A DNA stretch of 64,000 nt from Planctomycetota bacterium. Its GTDB lineage: Bacteria > Planctomycetota > UBA1135. The first letter of the stretch is position 1. Every line of letters begins with the position of its first letter. This document shows positions 36,797 to 45,331 of this stretch, piece by piece. The stretch lies in assembly GCA_021776925.1 (NCBI GenBank), contig JAJFFB010000127.1, positions 48,681 through 112,680 on the forward strand, in the 5' to 3' direction. The position numbers and the translations under genes were made by a program. Under the pieces are notes generated by a model. That model was not told where the DNA came from. It did not search any database and was given only the letters and a program-made list of their open reading frames with translations.

Positions 36797-37806
36797 TTCA
36801 GAAACTTCCCGACCGGCCCGCAGTCCTCCTGGTCGAAGATGATGAAGAACAGGCCGATCTGGTCCTCCGCGGACTGGAACGGCAGGGCTTCCGTGTGTCG
36901 ACGGTGCGTGACGCCCGCAGCGCGCTGCACTGTCTTTCGCTCGAAGATTTCGAGGTCATCGTCTCGGATCTGTCGCTGCCCGGCATGAACGGGGACGAAC
37001 TCCTGCGCCACATCCGCCAGCTCAAGCCGGCGCTGCCCTTCCTGATGCTGACCGGCTCCCAGGACGTGCAGGTCGCGGTGCAGTCGATGCACGACGGCGC
37101 CGATGAGTACCTGACCAAGCCGGTCACGCCGAACACGCTGTCCGGCAAGATGCTCGCTGCGATCGAGCGGCGCCAGCAGTACGTGGCCGACGCGCGGCGC
37201 AGCGACAACGCGGACCGCTCCCAGATGGTGGCGTTCCTGCGCAGCCTGCGCTCGCTGGTCAACGCGCTCGAGACCAAGGACCAGTACACCCGCGACCACT
37301 CGCGCAAGGTCGCGCAGACCGCGGTGATGATGGCCCGTCACGTGCCCGGCATGACCAAGCGCGGACTGCGTGAGATCCGCATCGGTGCGCTGCTGCACGA
37401 CATCGGCAAGATCGGGATTCCGCTGACCATCCTGCACAAGGATGGTCCGCTGGACAGCGAGGAATGGGAAGAGATCAAGCGCCACCCGGTGTACGGCGCG
37501 CGCATTCTCGAACCCTTGCGCGGCACTTATCCCGAGGTCCTCGCCATCGTGCGCCACGAGCACGAACGCTGGGACGGCGCCGGCTATCCCGATGGCAAGG
37601 CCGGCAATGACATTCCGCTCGGCTCGCGTTTGATCATGATTGCCGATACCTACGACGCGATCTGCTCGACGCGGCCCTATCGCAAGGCGCTGTCCAAGGA
37701 CAAAGCCCTCGAAGTCATCCGCGAGGGCGCCGGTGGCCAGTTCGATCCCGGTCTGGTGCCGGGATTCGAAGCGGTGCTTCCCGATCTGCCGCTGCCGCGT
37801 TACTAG
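36793..37806 (+). CDS. response regulator with HD-GYP phosphodiesterase domain
   Basis: Receiver VLLVEDDEEQ...VSDLSLPGMNGDELL; HDIGKIGIP, RHEHERWDGAGYPDG. Confidence 0.92.
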   Translation: MIQKLPDRPAVLLVEDDEEQADLVLRGLERQGFRVSTVRDARSALHCLSLEDFEVIVSDLSLPGMNGDELLRHIRQLKPALPFLMLTGSQDVQVAVQSMHDGADEYLTKPVTPNTLSGKMLAAIERRQQYVADARRSDNADRSQMVAFLRSLRSLVNALETKDQYTRDHSRKVAQTAVMMARHVPGMTKRGLREIRIGALLHDIGKIGIPLTILHKDGPLDSEEWEEIKRHPVYGARILEPLRGTYPEVLAIVRHEHERWDGAGYPDGKAGNDIPLGSRLIMIADTYDAICSTRPYRKALSKDKALEVIREGAGGQFDPGLVPGFEAVLPDLPLPRY

Positions 37807-37860
37807 AGCCGCAGAAAATCGCCGAAAACCGTGTCAGAATCGTTCCTGGCTCGCGAGAGC

Positions 37861-39564
37861 ATGTTTATGGAAACGATTCGCCGCCTGTTTCTTTCCGCCT
37901 CCGGCCTCATGTGGGCCGCTGGCACCGTGCTCGCCGTGCCGCTCACCGCCCAGGGTGGCAACTGGCAGACCCGCTTCTTCGAGGATGGTCCGTTCGGAGC
38001 CAGTTACGGCCTCGGTCAGGCGGTGGCCCAGTGCGGCGATATGAACGGGGACGGGGTCGGTGATTTTGCCGTTTCTGCCCACGACTTCGATAATGGCGGC
38101 ACCGTCTTCGTCTATTCCGGGCTGGACCAGAGTTTGATCTGGCAGGACCAGGTCTTGGGAGTCGGCAACCGCTACGCGTTCCGGCTGCAAGCTGCCGGGG
38201 ATTGGAATGGTGACGGCCTGGCAGACGTGCTGGTCACCCATCCCTATGCCAGCACCGCTCTCGGCAACTTCACCGGGGCGGTGTATGTCCGTTCCGGACC
38301 GGACGGAGCGATCCTGGGCTCCTTTGAGGGCCTGGCCGCCGGAGAGCAGTTCGGCCAGTCGGCTACGGTGGCCGGTGATCTGAACGGCGATTCCTTCCCC
38401 GATCTGTTCATTGGTTCCGCATGGACCAACAACGGCAGCGGTGCGTGGGGAGGAATCTACGCGATTTCCGGAGCCGACGGCGGGGTTCTCTGGTACCACG
38501 CTCCTCCGCCCTCGTCGTTCTCCGACAACGGCAACACCGTCGCCGCCCTCGGCGATCACAACCAGGACGGAATCAACGATGTCCTGGTGTCCTTCTATCG
38601 CGCTACCGACCCCGCGACCGGGTACGCCGAAGCGGGGGTGGGCAAGGTGTTGTCGGGAATCGATGGCAGCATCCTTGTTGAAATCTACGGCCTGTTTCCC
38701 TCTTCAAACCTCGGAGTCTACGCTGCCTCCGCGGGAGACACCAATGCGGACGGTGTCGATGACCTCCTGCTCTACGAGTATTGGGCTTACCCCTTCTTCC
38801 AGGCGCAGACCCACCTCTACTCCGGGGTCGACGGCAGCCTGATCCGCAGCCACGTTCTGGAAAGCCCTGGGCCCGCGGTCGGGGTGGGCGATCTCGATCT
38901 GGACGGACGTTGCGACTACGCCCTCAGCGACGTGACGTTCAATAGCGGCGCCGGTCGCGTGTTGCTGATCTCCGGCGTGGACGGGCGGGTCCTGCTGGAG
39001 GAACTGGGCAGCCTTCCGATCGAGGGGCTCGGCAGGGCCATTTCCGGCCGCCAGGACTCAACCGGCGATGGTCAGGTCGACGTGCTGATCGGAGCTCCGT
39101 TCTCCTTCAACACCGGCCCACCGACCTCGGACCGGGCCGGCCACTGGCGCCTTCTGAATGCAGACGGATGGCTGATTGCAACCACCACCGAGGTCTCGCT
39201 TGCAGCAGGCGGTACGGTCGACTACTCCTTCGACTTCCCTGACGATGCTGCAGGGGACACCTATCAGGTACTAGCTTCGGCTTCGGGCACCGGAGTCACC
39301 ACCCTGCCCAACAACATCCCGATTCACCTGACCCTCGACGCCACCCTGGCGGAGACCTTCCTGGGCCGTTATCCGCCAGTGCTCAACAACCCGGTGGCCA
39401 CCTTGGATGCCAATGCCGCCGGCACGGTGGCCCTGACCTTGCCTGCGGGAAGCAATCCCGCCCTGCTCGGATCGGTCTTTTACCTGGCCGTTGCCTGCCG
39501 CCGACCAGGAACACTCCTGTACCGCTACAGCACCCGACCCGTTCCGCTGCAACTGGTTTTGTAG
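37861..39564 (+). CDS. secreted FG-GAP/VCBS repeat (integrin-alpha-like) protein
   Basis: Repeats GDMNGDGVGDFAVSA, GDWNGDGLADVLVT, GDLNGDSFPDLFIGS, GDHNQDGINDVLVS. Confidence 0.85.
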   Translation: MFMETIRRLFLSASGLMWAAGTVLAVPLTAQGGNWQTRFFEDGPFGASYGLGQAVAQCGDMNGDGVGDFAVSAHDFDNGGTVFVYSGLDQSLIWQDQVLGVGNRYAFRLQAAGDWNGDGLADVLVTHPYASTALGNFTGAVYVRSGPDGAILGSFEGLAAGEQFGQSATVAGDLNGDSFPDLFIGSAWTNNGSGAWGGIYAISGADGGVLWYHAPPPSSFSDNGNTVAALGDHNQDGINDVLVSFYRATDPATGYAEAGVGKVLSGIDGSILVEIYGLFPSSNLGVYAASAGDTNADGVDDLLLYEYWAYPFFQAQTHLYSGVDGSLIRSHVLESPGPAVGVGDLDLDGRCDYALSDVTFNSGAGRVLLISGVDGRVLLEELGSLPIEGLGRAISGRQDSTGDGQVDVLIGAPFSFNTGPPTSDRAGHWRLLNADGWLIATTTEVSLAAGGTVDYSFDFPDDAAGDTYQVLASASGTGVTTLPNNIPIHLTLDATLAETFLGRYPPVLNNPVATLDANAAGTVALTLPAGSNPALLGSVFYLAVACRRPGTLLYRYSTRPVPLQLVL

Positions 39565-39575
39565 GGACTGCCGTC

Positions 39576-40181
39576 ATGAATCCTGAATCGCCGTCCTACG
39601 CTGGATCCATGGCTTCCACCGAGGTGAAGCAACTCCTGCTCCAGCACCGCGATGAACTGCGCGGTTTCGTCCGCCGCCACGCACCGGCTCCCTTGCTGGC
39701 ATGTGAGACGGTCGAGGATCTGTTGCAAGGAATCGCCACCCGGGCGCTCGAATCCGAACGCAATTTCGAGTCCCGGGATGCGGCACAGGGGCGCGCCTGG
39801 ATCTACCGCGTGGCCCGCGCCTACCTGGTCGACCGCACCCGCTACTGGACCGCGCTCAAGCGCCGTTCCTCGCAGGTGCTGCGCTTCGAATTGAGCCGCC
39901 CCGGCGCTGATTCATCGCGCATGTTCTTCGATCCGGCGGCGAGTCAGACCAGCCCATCCCAGTTTGCGGTGCGCAAGGAGCAGTTGATGCTCGCCGCCAA
40001 AGCCCTTGACCTGCTGCTCGAGCGTGACCGTGACCTGGTGACGTGGGCGGCTCAGGATATTCCCTTGAAGGAGCAGGCCGAGCGGCTGGAGTGCAGTCAC
40101 GAAGCCGCGACCCAGGCCAGTCATAGAGCCCGGAAGCGCTTCCGCAAGGTCATGATGCTGATGCAGAACGCAAGCGACTGA
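39576..40181 (+). CDS. ECF-type RNA polymerase sigma factor
   Basis: CETVEDLLQGIATRALESERNFESRDAAQGRAWIYRVARAYLVDRTRY; located directly upstream of a Ser/Thr kinase. Confidence 0.8.
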   Translation: MNPESPSYAGSMASTEVKQLLLQHRDELRGFVRRHAPAPLLACETVEDLLQGIATRALESERNFESRDAAQGRAWIYRVARAYLVDRTRYWTALKRRSSQVLRFELSRPGADSSRMFFDPAASQTSPSQFAVRKEQLMLAAKALDLLLERDRDLVTWAAQDIPLKEQAERLECSHEAATQASHRARKRFRKVMMLMQNASD

Positions 40182-40235
40182 GCGCGATCAGGCCAAGTTT
40201 CATCGATGCCACCCAATGGCATAAGATAGAAACCG

Positions 40236-43200
40236 ATGGACGTGCCCGCCACCCGGGAAGAAGTCTACGGCGCCTATCTGGATGAGTTGCTGGCCGGAAG
40301 GCTTCCCGATCCGCAGCAGTTCCTCACCAAGGCCGGGGTCGAAGATGCGCAACTGTTGCGCAAGCTGCGCGCATTGTTCGTGGCGTCCAAGATCGTTCCC
40401 AAACCCGCTACGCCGGAACCCGCCGACGCCGGTGAGGAGATTCCTTTCCAGCGCCTGGGCGACTACCGACTGATCCGGCGCCTGGGTGAAGGTGGCATGG
40501 GCACGGTTTTTCTCGCCGAACAGGAAGCGCTCGGCCGCCAGGTGGCGCTGAAGGTGATCCGCGCCGACCTGTTCGGTTCGACCACGACCTCGCAGCGGTT
40601 TCAACGCGAAGCGCGCAGCCTCGCTCGCCTGCAACACCCGGGGGTGGTCACGGTGTTTGATTTCGGGGTGGAACAAGGGGTGCACTATCTGGCCATGGAA
40701 CAGGTTCCGGGCCGCGACCTGGCTGAGCACTTGGTGCAACAGGACCAGGAAGGGACCGCAATCCCCCCCTCCGAAGCGGTGCGCTGGATTGCCGAAGTCG
40801 CACGTGCTCTGCAGTGCGTACACGAGGCCGGCATCCTGCACCGCGACGTCAAGGCTTCCAACATCCGCATCACCCCGGAAGGCAAGGCGGTCCTGGTGGA
40901 TTTCGGCCTGGCCATCGATCAGGGCGGCGAGGGCCCAACCTTGACCCAGTCATTCCTTGGCTCGCCGGCCTACGCGTCACCTGAACAGATCCGCGGAGGT
41001 CGGAGTCTGGATCCGCGCGCCGACGTCTATTCCCTCGGGGTCACGCTCTACCGATGCATAACCGGCGTGATGCCGTTCGCAGCCGATGACCTGAAGGTGC
41101 TGTTCCGCCGCATCCTCGAGTCTGATCCACCCCCCCCCAAGCACCACAGTCCAGGGATTCCGCGCGACCTCGACGTGGTCATTCTTCACGCGTTGGAGAA
41201 GGATCCGGAGCGACGCTATTCCAGCGCGGCGGAGCTGGCCGACGATCTGGAAGCGCTGCTGCGTTTCCAGCCGATCCGCGCGCGCCCGCCCTCGCGCGTG
41301 CGCCTGTTGCAGCAGTGGGCCAGGCGTCACCGCGCCAGCGCCGCCGCCATGTTGACCGCCGCTGTGGCGGCCTTGATCGCGGTCATCTTCCTGGCAACCC
41401 AGGCGAGCCGCAACGCCGCGCAGATCAGAACCGACGCGGCCGGCCTGATCCGCTCAGCCGCTGAACGGGTGCAGGAGTACCTCGAGATGCGTCAGGACAT
41501 GCTGGCCCAAGAGCGCATGGTGCACACCATCGAAGAGGCGATGGAAACGCGGTACCTGTCCCCGCTTGAACTGCGCCAGTTGGACGGTGCGCAGAATGAA
41601 GCGCGTCAATCCGCTCTGCAGCGCGAGCGGCTGTTCCATCAGATCCTCGATCAACTGGACCAGGCGGAGAGCATCGACGCGCAGGTCGCCGGAGCCGATG
41701 CGGTGCGCGCCGAGCTCTATCTCACCCGTTTTCTGGAATCGGAAGAGGTCTACGATTCGGCATCCAGCACCTTTTACCGGGAACAGGCCGAACGATTTGA
41801 CGACGGCACCACCTGGAATCGCTTGCGGCCACCGGCCCGGCTGGCCCTCGAAGTCCAACCGCCGGGCCCGGTCGAGATCCACACTTTCCTGCTCGCCGAA
41901 CAGGCCGACATCGTTGCACAGGGTGAGCACCGCCTGGTGCCCTTCCACCCCACCGATGAAGATGCCCTGGTCGCACCCGGGACCTGGTGCCTGAGGGTAC
42001 TGCATCCCGGCAAGGGAGTGCTGCGCGAGGACCTGATCTACCGCCTGGCCGGCTGGCCGATCGAAGGCTGCGTGCTGGTGGCAGAGGACCGTGGACGGCT
42101 GCAACGTGGCGACCGTTTGCTGGCCGTCGATGGCATTCCGATCCTGGGAGACTTCGAACGCGACCTGTTGATCGCCGGCGAATCGCCTGACGGAGATCCG
42201 GACCGCGTCGTTCCGCCGTTGCGAATTTTCGAATTCGCCCGCGGCGAGCAGCACTTCGAGCTCCAGGCACCGAACTGGACGTCCCTCGGAGCACGCCTGC
42301 TGCTGCCCGAAGAAATGGCCTTGGAGGGCGACTGCGAGGCACAATTGTGGCGCGATGGCCAGGTGCTGACGACCTCGCTCGCCGCCGGGACCAGGGTCCG
42401 CATCACCACCGTGCCTCTGCTCAGCGATTCGCGGGCTTGGACCAGGCATGTTCCAGGAGAGATGCTCGCTTTCGAACCCGGTCTGCGCGTGCTGCTGTTG
42501 CGCCGTCCTGGGTTTGAGGACCTGCGGCTGCCCTTGCTGTTGGAATCCGACCTCGAGACCAGCTACCGGGTCGAGATGAACCCGATCGGAACCACCCCGG
42601 ATGGGTTCCGCCTGGTGGACCCGGGGTCCTACTGGCATGATTACCAGCCTTACTGGATCATGGAGCACGAGGTGACCAGCGCGCAATACCTGAAGTTCCT
42701 CAACCATGCGGCGACCCAGGCGCGCATCGCCCAATCCGCACAGCCGGCGCTTCATCCGCGTACTTTCGACACCGCAGCATCCGGAGGTTTGTGGCCACGG
42801 CTTGGCAACGGAAGCTACCAACTCCCCGCAGACTGGCAGCCGGACTGGCCGGTGTTCGGAGTCTCCTGGCACGACGCGGTTGCCTACGCCGAGTGGCGCA
42901 CCACCCAGGCGCAAGCCGCCGGTCTCCGCCATCGATTCCGCCTTCCGATCCTCGGCGAGTTCCGCATTGCCGCGCGCGGCCTGCCGAAATGGCTCTATCC
43001 CTACGGCTCGCGCTTCCGCCCCAATTGGTCGAACTGCTGTTTCTCCAGGCCGCGCCCGCGCCCGGAACCGATCCTGCGCTACCCGGTGGACGAATCCATC
43101 TATGGCGTCTTCGACTGCTCGGGCAGCGCCTTGGAGTGGCTCGACGCGTGGTGGGGTCAGGAACAAGCGCAACGCTTCGCCGGCGGAGGGAGCTGGGCTC

Positions 43201-43307
43201 AGGGGGGCGCTATTGCTGCCAAGCCCTCTTCGGGCCTGGGCATGCTGCCTGACGCGACCTCGATGGAGACTTCCTTCCGCCTGGTGCTCGAAATCGAAAG
43301 AGATTAG
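40236..43307 (+). CDS. Ser/Thr protein kinase fused to TM region and SUMF1/FGE-like domain
   Basis: VALKVIRADLFG...GILHRDVKASNIRITPEGKAVLVDFGLA; TM AAMLTAAVAALIAVIFLAT; C-term YWIMEHEVTSAQYLKFLNH...PVFGVSWHDAVAYAEW. Confidence 0.92.
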   Translation: MDVPATREEVYGAYLDELLAGRLPDPQQFLTKAGVEDAQLLRKLRALFVASKIVPKPATPEPADAGEEIPFQRLGDYRLIRRLGEGGMGTVFLAEQEALGRQVALKVIRADLFGSTTTSQRFQREARSLARLQHPGVVTVFDFGVEQGVHYLAMEQVPGRDLAEHLVQQDQEGTAIPPSEAVRWIAEVARALQCVHEAGILHRDVKASNIRITPEGKAVLVDFGLAIDQGGEGPTLTQSFLGSPAYASPEQIRGGRSLDPRADVYSLGVTLYRCITGVMPFAADDLKVLFRRILESDPPPPKHHSPGIPRDLDVVILHALEKDPERRYSSAAELADDLEALLRFQPIRARPPSRVRLLQQWARRHRASAAAMLTAAVAALIAVIFLATQASRNAAQIRTDAAGLIRSAAERVQEYLEMRQDMLAQERMVHTIEEAMETRYLSPLELRQLDGAQNEARQSALQRERLFHQILDQLDQAESIDAQVAGADAVRAELYLTRFLESEEVYDSASSTFYREQAERFDDGTTWNRLRPPARLALEVQPPGPVEIHTFLLAEQADIVAQGEHRLVPFHPTDEDALVAPGTWCLRVLHPGKGVLREDLIYRLAGWPIEGCVLVAEDRGRLQRGDRLLAVDGIPILGDFERDLLIAGESPDGDPDRVVPPLRIFEFARGEQHFELQAPNWTSLGARLLLPEEMALEGDCEAQLWRDGQVLTTSLAAGTRVRITTVPLLSDSRAWTRHVPGEMLAFEPGLRVLLLRRPGFEDLRLPLLLESDLETSYRVEMNPIGTTPDGFRLVDPGSYWHDYQPYWIMEHEVTSAQYLKFLNHAATQARIAQSAQPALHPRTFDTAASGGLWPRLGNGSYQLPADWQPDWPVFGVSWHDAVAYAEWRTTQAQAAGLRHRFRLPILGEFRIAARGLPKWLYPYGSRFRPNWSNCCFSRPRPRPEPILRYPVDESIYGVFDCSGSALEWLDAWWGQEQAQRFAGGGSWAQGGAIAAKPSSGLGMLPDATSMETSFRLVLEIERD

Positions 43308-43380
43308 GCGCCGAGGCGCTCTTGCATGCCCATCAAGCGATCACTCTGCAAATCAGGCACGATTTCACCGCGGCGCGGGG

Positions 43381-44004
43381 TCAGCGCCTGACATAACGCC
43401 GGTAGCGTATTCGCACCGGATCGGAGTCCAGGGAAACTAACCGGCCGATCAGGTTCAAGGACAGACACACGCTGATCGAGAGGATGGTGATTGGGTGAAG
43501 AGCAAATCCCCATTCACCGATCATCACCCCACCGACGACACCCACGCTGCACGCCGCGATCTGGGCAAAACGGGCTTGTCCGTCCTGAAAAAACCTGGTG
43601 TTGAGCGCACCAAAGCGAAACAACAGCAAGAGAAGGACGCCATTCACCATGTTCCAGACCGGGAAAACCATCAACCAACGTGGATCTTGACCGAGCCCGT
43701 GATTCCATCCTTCGTATCCAACCAAACTGCATGCCATAACACCGAAAGCCAGCAGCATAATTTTTTCCAACGTGCTCTTATGCCTACGCGTCAGGATGTG
43801 AAAGAGGCTCAAGGCCGTGCCGATTCCCGCCAGGACCAACGGAATGCCGGATGCCAGGCCGGTCTCACCCTGAAGGAAATAGTCCCTGGCGTCGGGACTG
43901 ATCCCCCAGAGGGTGCCCACGGAAAGACAGATCGCGAAGAGGCTGACCTCGTTGAATCGAGGAATGAAAAAGACCAGGATCGAAAGACCTGCGCCGGAAC
44001 TCAT
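43381..44004 (-). CDS. integral membrane protein of unknown function
   Basis: 207 aa, about six hydrophobic segments. Confidence 0.6.
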   Translation of the reverse strand: MSSGAGLSILVFFIPRFNEVSLFAICLSVGTLWGISPDARDYFLQGETGLASGIPLVLAGIGTALSLFHILTRRHKSTLEKIMLLAFGVMACSLVGYEGWNHGLGQDPRWLMVFPVWNMVNGVLLLLLFRFGALNTRFFQDGQARFAQIAACSVGVVGGVMIGEWGFALHPITILSISVCLSLNLIGRLVSLDSDPVRIRYRRYVRR

Positions 44005-44027
44005 GACGGATCCACGTTAGCAATCCA

Positions 44028-44573
44028 TCACAAATACAGCCACAGAAAGAAGAGAGGAAGTGCCACGCCGGCGCCGGCGAACCATTTGCCGCGTCCGGAC
44101 AGGCCTTTGCGGCCCTTGATCATGAACAGGCCGGTGATGGCGAGCAGCGCCAGTGAGATGGCAAACAGGTCGGCGATCCAGGTCCAGGCCTTTTTGGCGT
44201 GATTCAGGTGCAGGAAGTTGGTCTCGTAGACCAGCGGCCGCGTGCTGCTGGTCTCTTGCTGCACCTGCCCGGTGGGCAGATCGACGGTGAAGGTGCTGCC
44301 GTCGGTGAACACCTGCAAGGTGCGCCGATTGGGGCGGAAGGTCGACTTGTGCGTGGGTGGCTGTCCCAGTCGTTGCAACACTTCCTCGGCCGAAAGGCCG
44401 GCGGCGGGGCCGATCTCATGAACGAAGCGCTCGATCTTGACGTTTGGATTCCAATCCTGAACGTGGTTCACAGCCACACCCGAGATCGCGTAGACCAGCG
44501 TCAGCCCCGCGCACAGATAGCCGAGGTCGCGGTGGATCACGCGGATCCATTTGCGTAGGCGGTTCTTGGCCAT
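44028..44573 (-). CDS. PepSY-associated TM helix protein
   Basis: LRKWIRVIHRDLGYLCAGLTLVYAISGVAVNH...LNHAKKAWTWIADLFAISLALLAITGLFM. Confidence 0.85.
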   Translation of the reverse strand: MAKNRLRKWIRVIHRDLGYLCAGLTLVYAISGVAVNHVQDWNPNVKIERFVHEIGPAAGLSAEEVLQRLGQPPTHKSTFRPNRRTLQVFTDGSTFTVDLPTGQVQQETSSTRPLVYETNFLHLNHAKKAWTWIADLFAISLALLAITGLFMIKGRKGLSGRGKWFAGAGVALPLFFLWLYL

Positions 44574-44605
44574 GGGCTGATTCCTGATCGCAGGGTGGTC
44601 CAGGC

Positions 44606-45112
44606 TTAGACGTCGATGACCGCGCCTAGACCCTTGAGCTGCCAGCCGATGTAGGGCTCGCTGATGCTCTGTGGATCGAATTCCTCGCCGGCCTCGGCGG
44701 CCTTCTTCGCTTCATTGGCCCGCAGTTCCTCGACTGGGACAACGATCTTGGTCCACACCCCTTCGGCGCGCACGCTGCTGCCCTTGGCCGCCATCGGGAA
44801 CACCATTTCGCCGTCGTTGACCTTGAAGCGGATGCTTTCGCCGTCTTCTCCACCGATTTCGATCCAGCAGCCGCGCATCGCACAGACGCCGACCACCGTG
44901 CCTTCGACCTGAAGCGTCTCGCCGACGAAGGACTCCTTGTCTTTGAGGAGGTCGTGGATCGCAGTGGTTTCGGACGCACTCAGAGATGCTCCATAGGAAT
45001 CGCCGGCCGCCTGGCCGGCATTGCTTGGCGTGCCACCGTCTGGGCTGGGAGCCTCTTCTGAAGTGCAGGCGAAAAGGAAACTGGCGACCAAAAGGGAGAG
45101 GCACGATTTCAT
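44606..45112 (-). CDS. DUF4920-like lipoprotein
   Basis: LLVASFLFACTSEEA lipobox; GETLQVEGTVVGVCAMRGCWIEIGGEDGESIRFKVNDGEMVFPMAAKGSSVRAEGV. Confidence 0.82.
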   Translation of the reverse strand: MKSCLSLLVASFLFACTSEEAPSPDGGTPSNAGQAAGDSYGASLSASETTAIHDLLKDKESFVGETLQVEGTVVGVCAMRGCWIEIGGEDGESIRFKVNDGEMVFPMAAKGSSVRAEGVWTKIVVPVEELRANEAKKAAEAGEEFDPQSISEPYIGWQLKGLGAVIDV

Positions 45113-45146
45113 GCACAGGATTATCGCTCTTCGCATGGACATCGAG

Positions 45147-45178
45147 GAGGGTATGAAATCATTTTCATCTCATTATTG
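45147..45178. promoter_or_regulatory. possible Fur-like box upstream of the DUF4920-PepSY genes
   Basis: AT-rich imperfect palindrome ATGAAATCATTTTCAT (45153-45168); minus strand reads AATAATGAGATGAAAATGATTTCAT, resembling NAT(A/T)AT arrays. Confidence 0.35.
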
Positions 45179-45246
45179 AGATCCCGTCTCGGCAACACAA
45201 ATTCTCAGAAAGAAAATTTGCATCACTGGGTTCCGAAATACGAGAA

Positions 45247-45260
45247 TTAGGTTTACCTAA
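45247..45260. promoter_or_regulatory. palindrome TTAGGTTTACCTAA (DtxR/IdeR/MntR-like operator candidate) upstream of the multiheme cytochrome
   Basis: 6-bp perfect arms TTAGGT/ACCTAA; resembles TTAGG...CCTAA operators. Confidence 0.4.
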
Positions 45261-45331
45261 GCCGCCGCTTCGTTCTCCCTTTCCGCCTGACCATCGCTCC
45301 ATCATTCGATCTCCAAGGGATCGTCTCTCCA

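Noticed and set aside
41454-43172. 572-aa - strand ORF inside the kinase/FGE gene
   Set aside because: Antisense of a well-supported kinase-FGE fusion; no recognisable motifs.
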